47,249 nt of DNA from Chitinophagaceae bacterium (GTDB lineage: Bacteria > Bacteroidota > Bacteroidia > Chitinophagales > Chitinophagaceae). Position 1 is the first letter of the stretch; the number at the start of each line of letters is the position of its first letter. This document shows positions 35,369 through 43,235 of this stretch, in pieces. The DNA lies in assembly GCA_025923075.1 (NCBI GenBank), contig JAICGN010000026.1, positions 1-47,249 on the forward strand, given 5' to 3'. The position numbers were made by a program, and so were the translations under genes. A model generated the notes under the pieces. The model worked only from the letters and a program-made list of their open reading frames with translations. It had not been told where the DNA came from and searched no databases.

Positions 35369-35926
35369 ATGAAAAAAATTATTCTTCTTATTGGTATTGT
35401 TGCGATCAATTATATTTCATTTGGACAACGAATTGATATCGGTATCAAAGGAGGCGTGAACTTTTCAGAATTGGAAATTCCTGATTTCAAAACATCAAAT
35501 AAGACAGGATATCATTTTGGGGCTTACTCTCTTTTCAAATTTGGTAAACTCGGTCTTCAGCCCGAGATCATTTTTTCTCAACAGGGATCGAAAGTGGATT
35601 TGGGAAACTGGGATACGAAATACATCAATATTCCTATCATCCTGAAACTTTACGTTGCTGGTGGCTTTAACATGCAAGCCGGGCCACAATTTGGATTTTT
35701 AAATATGGCGGAACTCGATGGAAATAGTATAGAAGACGAGCTTAAAAATTCTGATGTCAGCCTGGGGCTGGGTTTGGGATGGGATCTCCCACTGGGACTG
35801 AAAGTTGACGCCCGTTATAATTTGGGATTAACTGATAACAGTGATGATCCGGCCTATGAGACGATAAAAAGCCAGGTATTTCAATTATCTCTGGGATTCA
35901 GAATATTTAATCTCGGTAAAAAATAA
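35369..35926 (+). CDS. Porin-family (PorT-like) outer-membrane beta-barrel protein
   Basis: The ATG at 35369 is preferred over a GTG one codon upstream. The 185-residue protein has a signal peptide (MKKIILLIGIVAINYISFGQ). Eight or so amphipathic strands follow (GIKGGVNFSEL, GAYSLFKFGKLGLQPEIIFSQ, YINIPIILKLYVAG, MQAGPQFGFL, VDARYNLGLT), ending in QLSLGFRIF. This is the 'outer membrane beta-barrel/porin' pattern very common in Bacteroidota. The role, such as transport or surface anchoring, is unknown. The gene is monocistronic. Confidence 0.82.
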   Translation: MKKIILLIGIVAINYISFGQRIDIGIKGGVNFSELEIPDFKTSNKTGYHFGAYSLFKFGKLGLQPEIIFSQQGSKVDLGNWDTKYINIPIILKLYVAGGFNMQAGPQFGFLNMAELDGNSIEDELKNSDVSLGLGLGWDLPLGLKVDARYNLGLTDNSDDPAYETIKSQVFQLSLGFRIFNLGKK

Positions 35927-35974
35927 GTGTACCTGCGGGTTGTAAGGGATAGCATGCTGACCAACACCCCAAGA

Positions 35975-36364
35975 TCATTTAATACATCCAGTCAAATTGA
36001 AAAGAAATAACGCCAAAAAGAATAACTCAACGATTAAAGAAAACGGATCACATCCTTTCTGCTCTTCTTCTTCTTCTTCCTCTCGTTCAGCTTCCGCTGC
36101 AGCCACCCTGTGTCTTGCCAAATAGCCCAGGTTTTCTATATCGTTCAGTACCCTTAGACCTTCCGGCTGCAAATGATATTCATCGAGTCCATTGTCACTG
36201 ATCATCCCGTCAGCTTCCAGAATTTTTAGATGTTTTTCAGTTTGACGAAGAATATAGCTGTCTTCTTTATATTTTATTTCCAGTTCCTTTCTTCTAATTG
36301 TTCTCTTTTCATGAAAAAGCTTAAGGACATTATCGAGAAACTCAGCTCTTTCTTTTCTTATCAT
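35975..36364 (-). CDS. Small winged-helix-like protein with acidic stretch and C-terminal membrane anchor
   Basis: With the ATG at 36364 the product has 129 residues. The first two-thirds are helix-rich with a winged-helix-like rhythm (RRKELEIKYKEDSYILRQ, then HLKILEADGMISDNGLDEYHLQPEG). A run of seven Glu (EREEEEEEEQ) follows, then a hydrophobic segment (CDPFSLIVELFFLALFLFNL) that is probably a C-terminal membrane anchor. It could be a membrane-tethered regulator, but no exact family is recognised. A longer frame reaches 36400. Confidence 0.6.
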   Translation of the reverse strand: MIRKERAEFLDNVLKLFHEKRTIRRKELEIKYKEDSYILRQTEKHLKILEADGMISDNGLDEYHLQPEGLRVLNDIENLGYLARHRVAAAEAEREEEEEEEQKGCDPFSLIVELFFLALFLFNLTGCIK

Positions 36365-36431
36365 AAAAAATAGACTTGGAGTGAGAATGGGAGTAATCAA
36401 AAATACTAAAAACTATTGTAAAGGATTTTGT

Positions 36432-36531
36432 CACTGCCCGGTGTGCCCTCGTTCAAATCACCAAAGAATGTAATAACATCTTGAGACGTAATGCGTAGGT
36501 TGTCACGGAAGATCAGGATCGTGTTACGATC
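36432..36531 (+). repeat. Dispersed intergenic repeat, copy J, with distal hairpin
   Basis: GCCCGGTGTGCCCTCGTTC is followed by AAATCACCAAAGAATGTAAT, AACATCTTGAG and GTAATGCG. A perfect 6-bp stem-loop (GATCGT, loop GTT, ACGATC; 36517-36531) lies 54 bases after the AAAGAA core. A minus-strand open frame crosses this copy and is not called. Confidence 0.6.
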
Positions 36532-36555
36532 ACTCTCATTCACTATCACATAAGA

Positions 36556-36582
36556 AAACCGGTTATAATCAACAACCGGTTT
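36556..36582 (-). terminator. Stem-loop 3' of the NTF2-like lipoprotein gene
   Basis: A 9-bp stem (AAACCGGTT and AACCGGTTT, 9-base loop) lies 36 bases beyond the minus-strand stop codon at 36618. On the minus strand the following CTTATGTG is not T-rich, so this may be a weak or Rho-assisted terminator. Confidence 0.35.
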
Positions 36583-36617
36583 CCTGATAGACAAACCACT
36601 ATTTTATTGACAGACGA

Positions 36618-37181
36618 CTATTTTGTTGGAGGTGGGGGCAGCATTCCCTTGCGGGTGGCCTGGAACATCAGGTCAACCTTTCCTGCTTTATTAAACCGCC
36701 ATGTTTCCTGCAGACTTACCGTATCTGTTTTTCCATTCATGTCAGTCGGCATTTCAACTCCCCACACAGCTACCCAGTTTTCATCTTTGTCAGTACTTTT
36801 CGTGGCAAATATGGCATCGACAATTACTCCCATACTCTTAAAAGAGTTCCGGTAATTCTGCATATTCTTCATGATAGTATCTGTCGGACCAGTCATGCTT
36901 GTTCCGTCAGCCATAAAAAAAGCAACGGTGTCCGCAAAATACGACCGGCTCTGGGAAAGATCGCCATCTTTCCAGTCTTTCCATAGCGCAAGGACGGTTT
37001 CAGAATTCTTTGCAGAATCCATAACAAAGGAAGCCGAATAAGCCGGGGTGAACCCGTGCATGTTAACCGGAGTATTTGCCTTCAGATCGGTGTTTTCTGC
37101 ACTTGCGCCCGCTGTTTTCGAAGTACTGTCATTGCATGAAAGAAAAGAAACCGCCAGAACGGCTACAAAAATTTTTCTCAT
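36618..37181 (-). CDS. NTF2/SnoaL-like lipoprotein
   Basis: The 187-residue protein starts with a lipoprotein signal (AVLAVSFLSC, Cys16) followed by a Thr/Ala/Asn-rich linker of about 35 residues. The remaining part has the rhythm of a SnoaL/NTF2-like fold: ALWKDWKDGDLSQSRSYFAD, VAFFMADGTSMTGPTD, a strand with VAVWGVEMPTD, and LQETWRFNKAGKVDLMFQAT. These folds bind small molecules or serve as isomerases; none is implied here. It is anchored at the envelope. The gene is monocistronic. Confidence 0.72.
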   Translation of the reverse strand: MRKIFVAVLAVSFLSCNDSTSKTAGASAENTDLKANTPVNMHGFTPAYSASFVMDSAKNSETVLALWKDWKDGDLSQSRSYFADTVAFFMADGTSMTGPTDTIMKNMQNYRNSFKSMGVIVDAIFATKSTDKDENWVAVWGVEMPTDMNGKTDTVSLQETWRFNKAGKVDLMFQATRKGMLPPPPTK

Positions 37182-37199
37182 AATGTTAGTTTTTAGGTG

Positions 37200-37241
37200 A
37201 AAAAAAAATCCTGGATGTTACCGGTCTACGGTATGCAGGAT
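37200..37241 (-). terminator. Intrinsic terminator for the M48 protease gene
   Basis: On the minus strand a two-part stem (ATCCTG with CAGGAT, and CGGTA with TACCG) runs directly into a run of nine T. It is about 165 bases past the M48 stop codon, between that gene and the lipoprotein gene beyond it. Confidence 0.75.
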
Positions 37242-37407
37242 GGTTGCTGGTTCAATTTAATTTTTTTTGATTTAATAGCCATAAAATTGTTTATCTCTCT
37301 TTTATGGAGTCGTGCCAGGCTTCTTGCTTGAGCTGAAGTGAAAACATTTTGGAACAAGGGAAATACCCAATGATAGGTGATCGTTTAAGCGCCAATCACA
37401 ACCACCG

Positions 37408-38856
37408 CTACTCTGCAATGATCTTTATCAACGTGCCCTGCGCCAGGTTATCTGTCAATTGCATTCCATTTAATATTGCATGCTCTTCCAACCGGGCACC
37501 CGGCACATTATGTTGCGCAAGGAATTGCGATAGTGTTACAGATGACCCAACAGTTCTGATCCGGATACGTTGTGGCTTTTTATTTAGTTTGACCGGATCT
37601 GTGAGCGGACGGAAAGCTCGCATGGTGTTATTAAAACTGGCGCTATAATTATTATAATCAGTAATTGTAGATACACCGATCAGGTGATAAATATGGCCGT
37701 CGTATTGAATAATATATGATTGCGTGCGCAGGGCTGGCTGACCTTGTTGCTGTGGTTGTTGATCTGCAAGAAGATAAATGGCTGGTAAATCATTTACGGT
37801 AATATTCCTTGATTCCACAGTGGTAAGTTTATACTGCTGGATTATTGCATTAGCGGCTTCCTGCAGTGAGTTCCCCTGTGCAAGCATCAACATCATCAAT
37901 GCCTTACCATCTTTCGATGCCATCTGCACCCGCTGAGGTGTATTCTGATAATTCCAATTTGCAGGTATTGGGAACTGGAATTTTAAAACCGGGTGATAAA
38001 ACATATTACTTTCTCGATAGCCTTCACGGGGATCTTCACCATAAACCAATCCCTCTATTCGTCTTAAATACGAATTTCGGTTCACTACAGGAGCGTCAAG
38101 ATTGAGTTTTCTCTTCCAGTCGTCTGCTAACTTATTTACGGTAACATATCGGTCAGCCGGGTTTGGATGAGTCGATAAGAATTCAGGTAATTCTGCACCC
38201 TCAGATCCGGCTGATTGTCTTTCAAGTGTTTTAAAGAATAATGCCATTTGCCGGGCATCATAACCAATCTTCGTAGAATATTCCACACCCAGCTCATCCG
38301 CTTCCCGTTCAGCATCCCGGCTGTATTTCAGAAGTAATAATTGAAGCCCACTTGACGCCACATCGGCAAACTGGGCAAGATCCGGATTGATAATAATACC
38401 TGCAATAATACCCAACTGTGCAAAAACGGCGTTGCGTTGCTGAGCAACCGAGTGCCGGTGAGCAACATGCCCGATCTCATGACCCAAGACTCCGGCAAAA
38501 TCTGCCTCACTATTGAAATGTGCCATGATGCCGCGTGTAAAATATACATATCCGCCAGGCACTGCAAACGCATTGACCACTTCAGAATTAAGCACCCTAA
38601 AGGAATGATCAAGCTTGGGCCGATGCGAAATCCCCGCCATTTGTTTCCCCTTTGAATTAATAAAGTTTTGGATAGCTGTATCCCCATAGAGTCCAAACTG
38701 TGCCATGATCTGTGGATCGGCTTCCTTTCCCATTGCCAGCTCCTGTTCTTCGGACATGAGCACAACTTGTTTGCGCCCGGTTACCGGGTTTCTTGCACAG
38801 TCGGTAAAGAAAGAACAAATGGCTATTAAACAACTGACAGTAATATACTTTTTCAT
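37408..38856 (-). CDS. M48-family zinc metalloprotease (BepA/LoiP-like)
   Basis: The 482-residue protein has a short hydrophobic start with Cys20 followed by ARNPVTGRKQ, a run shared with envelope M48 proteases. The zinc motif HEIGH has His126, Glu127 and His130, and a downstream acidic third ligand is supplied by SRDAEREADELG near 190. A central region follows. The C-terminal part (PQRIRIRTVGSSVTLSQFL) looks like a small LysM-like domain that could hold peptidoglycan. Relatives degrade misfolded outer-membrane proteins or assist their assembly. No TPR region of BepA type is evident. It is the first of several envelope genes on this strand and is terminated by a strong hairpin. Confidence 0.9.
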   Translation of the reverse strand: MKKYITVSCLIAICSFFTDCARNPVTGRKQVVLMSEEQELAMGKEADPQIMAQFGLYGDTAIQNFINSKGKQMAGISHRPKLDHSFRVLNSEVVNAFAVPGGYVYFTRGIMAHFNSEADFAGVLGHEIGHVAHRHSVAQQRNAVFAQLGIIAGIIINPDLAQFADVASSGLQLLLLKYSRDAEREADELGVEYSTKIGYDARQMALFFKTLERQSAGSEGAELPEFLSTHPNPADRYVTVNKLADDWKRKLNLDAPVVNRNSYLRRIEGLVYGEDPREGYRESNMFYHPVLKFQFPIPANWNYQNTPQRVQMASKDGKALMMLMLAQGNSLQEAANAIIQQYKLTTVESRNITVNDLPAIYLLADQQPQQQGQPALRTQSYIIQYDGHIYHLIGVSTITDYNNYSASFNNTMRAFRPLTDPVKLNKKPQRIRIRTVGSSVTLSQFLAQHNVPGARLEEHAILNGMQLTDNLAQGTLIKIIAE

Positions 38857-39061
38857 GTGCCGTGGTTTTGTGTAGAAAATTTTAATGTGAATTTATATGC
38901 ATAACGAATGCCATAATTGCGTCGTTCCGGGACTTTGCCCGGATGAAACCGCAACATAAGCGAATTAAAAGGGCAGACTCCAAACAGAAATAACGAAGAT
39001 CATGAATTTGACAGCACAATTAATCGGTCAGCTGAGTTACTCAAAGCATAAACGCATCAAT

Positions 39062-39520
39062 TTACAAATGCTGTCTAGTATTTTTCCACTTAGAATATTT
39101 CGTTTCTTCCGGGACATCGGTAAAGCTTTCAAATGAAATTTTATACCCGTCCGGATCTTTTAAACTGACAACCCACATATTGTTTCCAACAAAAGGCTCT
39201 GCAGCCAATATGCCATTCAACTTTATTTGTTCATAAAAAGCTAACGCATCTTCACAAATAAAAAATATTTCTACACCGTCGCCAGCCTTTCGTTGGGGAA
39301 CATTCGCATCGCCGGTTTCCTTATTGAATTCCTGTAGCATTAAGGCTGCACTATCTATTACAAGCCAGCACCATTTTAATTTTCCCTGGACGACCCAACT
39401 CTCCCTCATTGAAAATCCAAGACCGTTAACATAGAAATTTATAGATGAATCGATGTTTTTAACCATGAAAAATGGAACGGCTTGTTTGACGTTCGATCCG
39501 GCTGTTGAAGTGCTACTCAT
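39062..39520 (-). CDS. VOC-family (glyoxalase/bleomycin-resistance-like) protein
   Basis: The 152-residue cytosolic protein shows VKQAVPFFMVKNIDSSINF near residue 11 and GDGVEIFFICEDALAFYEQ, then KDPDGYKISFES at the C-terminus, which is the standard D-P-D-G signature of the fold. Homologues bind a metal and act on small molecules or bind antibiotics; the substrate is not inferable. The gene is monocistronic, separated from its neighbours by 200 bp on one side and 160 bp on the other. Confidence 0.85.
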   Translation of the reverse strand: MSSTSTAGSNVKQAVPFFMVKNIDSSINFYVNGLGFSMRESWVVQGKLKWCWLVIDSAALMLQEFNKETGDANVPQRKAGDGVEIFFICEDALAFYEQIKLNGILAAEPFVGNNMWVVSLKDPDGYKISFESFTDVPEETKYSKWKNTRQHL

Positions 39521-39578
39521 TTTTTATTATTAAATTAAGTGTTTCTCAACAAGAGCCAACTTGAAAATAAATTGTATG

Positions 39579-39625
39579 TAGTTTCCCGGTTCCTCAACTT
39601 AATAAGAAATAATAAAACTATTCCT
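39579..39625 (+). repeat. Dispersed intergenic repeat, copy K
   Basis: GTAGTTTCCCGGTTCCTCAA is followed by CTTAATAAGAAATAATAAAA and CTATTCC. Indels relative to the core make it a degenerate copy. It lies between two minus-strand genes and keeps the + orientation. Confidence 0.5.
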
Positions 39626-39683
39626 TCGGCCCGAGTTTTGGATAGACTGGCAAATTATTCATGAACAGACCTCGTATTCAATC

Positions 39684-40466
39684 TTATTTATCACTAAGCT
39701 TAACCGTGATACCTGCCCTGAACTCCAGCATTCTGAGCGGTGAAGTATAAACCTGCGCTACTGTATGTTCATGTATCGACTGAGTGCTGGCATTGATAAA
39801 TTGTACATTCAATGGTTTTTCTGATGAAGCACTGATATCCTGCGCATCCATAAGATGTTTAGTGTTAATATAACTGATCGTGCCACCCTGAACAGTATTC
39901 GCGCTGATATCAATCATGACTCTGCCCCTCTGTTTTTGTTTTGAAAAGACCGACGGGTCAATCTGTAACCCACCGCCTGCACTCCAATACATAGTATGAT
40001 CGTCCATTAGATTTTCTTGTTCAAGAGCATGGCAGCCGCCATTATCGTTCGGATCACCAATGTATACCATACTAAAGAAATTATATAAACCTCCTTTAGC
40101 ATTGACATACGGGATGATAAATTTCTTATCGCTTAGCAGGTTTAATCTTAGCTGGATGTTAGCGTTAAATACATTGCTGCTGTAATCAACAGGTAAAACT
40201 GTTGAATTATTACTATCAAACTGAAAAGTTTGATCTATCCTTTCATCAGCATACATGCCCAGGCCAAGTTCAAGCCCTACAGATAACCGTTTTAGATCCC
40301 CCGGCAATTGATACAATAGTCCTGCCTGGAAGCTATGAGCCGGTTGAATGTTCTTACCCATATCCTGCATGGGTATTCCGAGGCTGTAATTGCTGATTAA
40401 TTTTAATTGCTGTGAGCTGGCGGAGAAAAATAAAAAACCCAGCACAAGTGTAGAAATCAGTTTCAT
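39684..40466 (-). CDS. Exported outer-membrane beta-barrel-like protein, unknown function
   Basis: The 260-residue protein has a signal peptide (MKLISTLVLGFLFFSASSQQ). It then shows repeated amphipathic strands (LKLISNYSLGIPM, LSVGLELGLGMYA, ANIQLRLNLLS, FIIPYVNAKGGLYNFF, MIDISANTVQGG) and ends in EFRAGITVKLSDK, matching an outer-membrane barrel. A short Cys/His-containing loop is present (NDNGGCHALEQ). There is no named family. It is not obviously linked to its neighbours. Confidence 0.68.
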   Translation of the reverse strand: MKLISTLVLGFLFFSASSQQLKLISNYSLGIPMQDMGKNIQPAHSFQAGLLYQLPGDLKRLSVGLELGLGMYADERIDQTFQFDSNNSTVLPVDYSSNVFNANIQLRLNLLSDKKFIIPYVNAKGGLYNFFSMVYIGDPNDNGGCHALEQENLMDDHTMYWSAGGGLQIDPSVFSKQKQRGRVMIDISANTVQGGTISYINTKHLMDAQDISASSEKPLNVQFINASTQSIHEHTVAQVYTSPLRMLEFRAGITVKLSDK

Positions 40467-40529
40467 AATAGGTGGGTTTGGTTAACAGATAAAAGGCACA
40501 CTGAATTTACACCTATTGCTAAAACGAAT

Positions 40530-40553
40530 AAAATAAATCCTGTTAAAACAGGA
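40530..40553 (-). terminator. Candidate terminator of the 547-residue unknown protein gene
   Basis: A 7-bp stem (TCCTGTT, loop AA, AACAGGA) lies 120 bases beyond the minus-strand stop codon at 40673. On the minus strand it is followed by TTTATTTTATTCGTTTT, a good U-rich tract. Confidence 0.5.
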
Positions 40554-40672
40554 GAAAAATTAATCTCATAATAAAAAAGTACAGAAACGTCTATAAAATC
40601 ATGAAATCGCTATGCCTGATAAGCCTCGCGCCGATAGGCCTCTGCCTTCAGTACCTAAATCTGAATAATTGC

Positions 40673-42316
40673 TCAACGAATACTATTCTCCAGCACCTTC
40701 TCCATCATTTTCTTTAAAGCGTGTGAACGTTGCAGCCCGTAGATATATTCTTCTTCCGAACCGGTTGCTTTTAATTCGAATAGTTTTTTTAGAATTTTTT
40801 TTAACGCCCTGTTTCTGCGCAATTCTTTTTCATTTTTGACCAAGAGAATGCTCCAGTTCTTCAGAACATACTGAAGATTGTCTTTAGGGTAATTTATTTG
40901 TAAAAGCCCAGCCAGTTTTTTTGTTGCAAGTTCCTCTGCCGGTTTGCGTTTAGTATTGTACTGATTTTTTAAAATGCCTGCGTAAGCCCGGCTAAGATCG
41001 GTAACGTCAAATCGTACCGCCTTCTTATTAAGTATTAACTCAAGTCTGGATTCAGCCAGTGTTTTTAAAACGGTTGGCGGTGTGCGGTGGCCCTTTACTG
41101 ATCTTATTTTCTTCGCCTCGGCTTCAGCAATTTTCTTTTGTTCCTCGCGTAGAGGACGAAATCCCGCACGGTAATATATCCAGAAAGCACCCGAATGAAT
41201 GCCGTCGCTGTTATCCTTTCCGATCTGGTAGGGATCGATGGTGAACCGCTTTAACCTGTAGACGTGCTGGTGGATCTTTAATACCTGTTCAAGAATATAT
41301 TGTGACTCACCACCACGGTAGGCCGGGAAAATATTAAGACCGATACGCGCACTATCAAATAATATCCATGATCCCGCATAAGCCACCGGCAGACCATTTT
41401 TAAAGACTGTGTATCCCATATAGCTGTCGATCGGATGTCTTCTTACCGGCACCATCCCCATCAGTGCAATTGAAAATCCGCGAGGCAACCGGTAATAACT
41501 GACAAGTTCTGGTGCTGTAAATGTGATAGGGTCAATTTCACGCAAGTGTCGTACAAGGATCATCCTGCTGCAATCAATCATTCCCGCTGATCCTTCTTTA
41601 TCAAGACGAACTCTGGGAGGATTTATACTGTTAAAAGACGGAGTGTTTTTTCTTTTAAAAAGCGAACGGTGATAGTAGGGAATGAATAGAGAATCGGGCA
41701 GGCTATCAGGTGCGGTAAAATCAATTTCAATATTTATTCCGATGGCTGACCAAAGCTCATCTTTTACTTCAGGGCGAACGTCTGTTTCATCAAAAACTGC
41801 AATTAACCGGTCCAGTAAATCTTCTTCTTTTTTCATTGATTGTTTCAGCCATGATCTCCACTCCGCGTTACCATCCTGCATAATTTCTGATTCCACCTTC
41901 GGCATTACCACTGAAAGTACCGATTGGATCTGCGCGTCGCCTGCTTCAAAGGACCTGATGCGAATGTTTTTTTTATAGTTTGACCTCAGCCATTTTACCA
42001 TTTCAAAGCTAAAGGCAGCGCACAGCTGCGTATTGGTGATCCCTGAATTGTATAGCCTATCCCTTAGTTTCTTATGGGTTTGAATATACGAATGGAGGTG
42101 CCGCAACAAATTTGATGACAGTGTGTAAACAGACCGATCATCGGGATATGCAATAAGAAAAAGCAGGACTGCATGAAAAAGCTGAACGTCTTTTTTGCTC
42201 GTCAGCTTTTCGTTGCTTACCGCTTTCAGCAAATCAAGCTTTTGAGACGAGAATTTCTTTCCATAGCTGTTGCGGATAGAAAAAAGTTGAGATACCAGCT
42301 GGCCGGCTTTACTCAT
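40673..42316 (-). CDS. Unknown 547-residue protein with a GNAT-like middle
   Basis: I do not recognise this protein as a whole. Residues of roughly 1-180 are helical and basic. The middle, about 270-390, resembles a GNAT acetyltransferase fold: MGYTVFKNGLPVAYAGSWIL for the central strands, IGLNIFPAYRGGESQYILEQ with an R-x-G-G turn at the acetyl-CoA position, and FWIYYRAGFRPL for the last strand. A long charged helical C-terminus follows (LELILNKKAVRFDVTD, LRRNRALKKILKKLFELK). It has no signal peptide and is cytosolic. If the GNAT match is real, it would be an acyltransferase with large extra arms of unknown role. The gene is monocistronic. Confidence 0.6.
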   Translation of the reverse strand: MSKAGQLVSQLFSIRNSYGKKFSSQKLDLLKAVSNEKLTSKKDVQLFHAVLLFLIAYPDDRSVYTLSSNLLRHLHSYIQTHKKLRDRLYNSGITNTQLCAAFSFEMVKWLRSNYKKNIRIRSFEAGDAQIQSVLSVVMPKVESEIMQDGNAEWRSWLKQSMKKEEDLLDRLIAVFDETDVRPEVKDELWSAIGINIEIDFTAPDSLPDSLFIPYYHRSLFKRKNTPSFNSINPPRVRLDKEGSAGMIDCSRMILVRHLREIDPITFTAPELVSYYRLPRGFSIALMGMVPVRRHPIDSYMGYTVFKNGLPVAYAGSWILFDSARIGLNIFPAYRGGESQYILEQVLKIHQHVYRLKRFTIDPYQIGKDNSDGIHSGAFWIYYRAGFRPLREEQKKIAEAEAKKIRSVKGHRTPPTVLKTLAESRLELILNKKAVRFDVTDLSRAYAGILKNQYNTKRKPAEELATKKLAGLLQINYPKDNLQYVLKNWSILLVKNEKELRRNRALKKILKKLFELKATGSEEEYIYGLQRSHALKKMMEKVLENSIR

Positions 42317-42383
42317 TTCCGTTTATTTTTTTAAACATAGAACTTATAATCCAGTCAGGATAATCCGGCAGTGACTATTTTTC

Positions 42384-42465
42384 CCCTTGTTGTAGTAAAT
42401 GTTCCTTTTCTTCATATCAATAAAGAATATAAAAAGTATAGGATATTGTGATGATTCTCCCGGGA
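42384..42465 (+). repeat. Dispersed intergenic repeat, copy L, with palindrome
   Basis: CCCTTGTTGTAGTAAATGTT is followed by CCTTTTCTTCATATCAATAA and AGAATATAAAAAGTATAGG. A perfect 8-base palindrome, TCCCGGGA, lies at 42458-42465. It lies between two minus-strand genes and keeps the + orientation. Confidence 0.7.
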
Positions 42466-42509
42466 TATCGAAAGCAATCGGGTAGGTAGGTTTTCCGGTA
42501 AGCGTTATT

Positions 42510-43235
42510 TTAGTGGATCATCTTTCCCTTGATGATCTCCATCAGCTCAGCTTTATAATTTTCTCCGATCAGTATTTCTGCAGATACATTTTTTAATCGT
42601 ACCAAGTTTCCTTCGATGCCCGTGATACGGGAAACAGGAATCATAAAAGATTTGTGTACCCTGATGAAAAGTTTTTTTGGTAACCGTTCTTCCAGGTCTT
42701 TCATGGTTGTATAGACAAGTGTTTTTTGTCCGCCACGGTGAATGGCCACATAATTTTTCATGCTTTCAATAAAATCAATATCGGCCAGGTTGATCTTAAG
42801 AAGTTTTCCTTTTGATTCTGTTTTTACAAAAATATAATCGTCTTCTCCTATTTCCGGCTGTGAAGCAATATCATTTAGTGCATGGATCTGCTCGACTGCT
42901 TTTTGTACTGCTGCTAAAAATCGCGGTAGCCTGATTGGTTTCAGTAGATAATCCACCACATACAAATCATATCCTTCCAATGCAAATTCGCTGTAAGCAG
43001 TTGTCAATATCACCTTGCTTTTGCCCTGGATCGCTTTAATAAAGTCGATGCCTGAGATTTCAGGCATTTGTATATCGAGGAAAACAAGATCGATCCTTTG
43101 GCCGCCCAACAGCTGCAGCGCCTCGATTGGGTTTGTGAAACTTGCTACAAGATGCAGATGTGGGGTTTGCTTTACATAATGATCGAGCACTTCAATAGCA
43201 TGCGGCTCATCATCAACAATGATACATTTGATCAT
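42510..43235 (-). CDS. LytTR-family response regulator
   Basis: The 241-residue product has a receiver domain (CIIVDDEP with Asp8/Asp9, phospho-acceptor Asp54 in LVFLDIQMP, and Lys in DYLLKPI) and a C-terminal LytTR DNA-binding domain (IFVKTESKGKLLKINLADID, LFIRVHKSFMIPVSRITGIEG). LytTR regulators bind paired imperfect repeats upstream of their targets. The start codon overlaps the stop of the kinase gene by 4 bp, so they are translated together. The targets are unknown; the TonB-type receptor next door is one candidate. Confidence 0.93.
   Translation of the reverse strand: MIKCIIVDDEPHAIEVLDHYVKQTPHLHLVASFTNPIEALQLLGGQRIDLVFLDIQMPEISGIDFIKAIQGKSKVILTTAYSEFALEGYDLYVVDYLLKPIRLPRFLAAVQKAVEQIHALNDIASQPEIGEDDYIFVKTESKGKLLKINLADIDFIESMKNYVAIHRGGQKTLVYTTMKDLEERLPKKLFIRVHKSFMIPVSRITGIEGNLVRLKNVSAEILIGENYKAELMEIIKGKMIH

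Noticed and set aside
36406-36594. 62-residue minus-strand open frame
   Set aside because: It lies across repeat copy J and a hairpin, so the coding look is likely an effect of the repeat.
38926-38943. 6-bp hairpin between the M48 and VOC genes
   Set aside because: No T-run on either side and no link to the repeat family.
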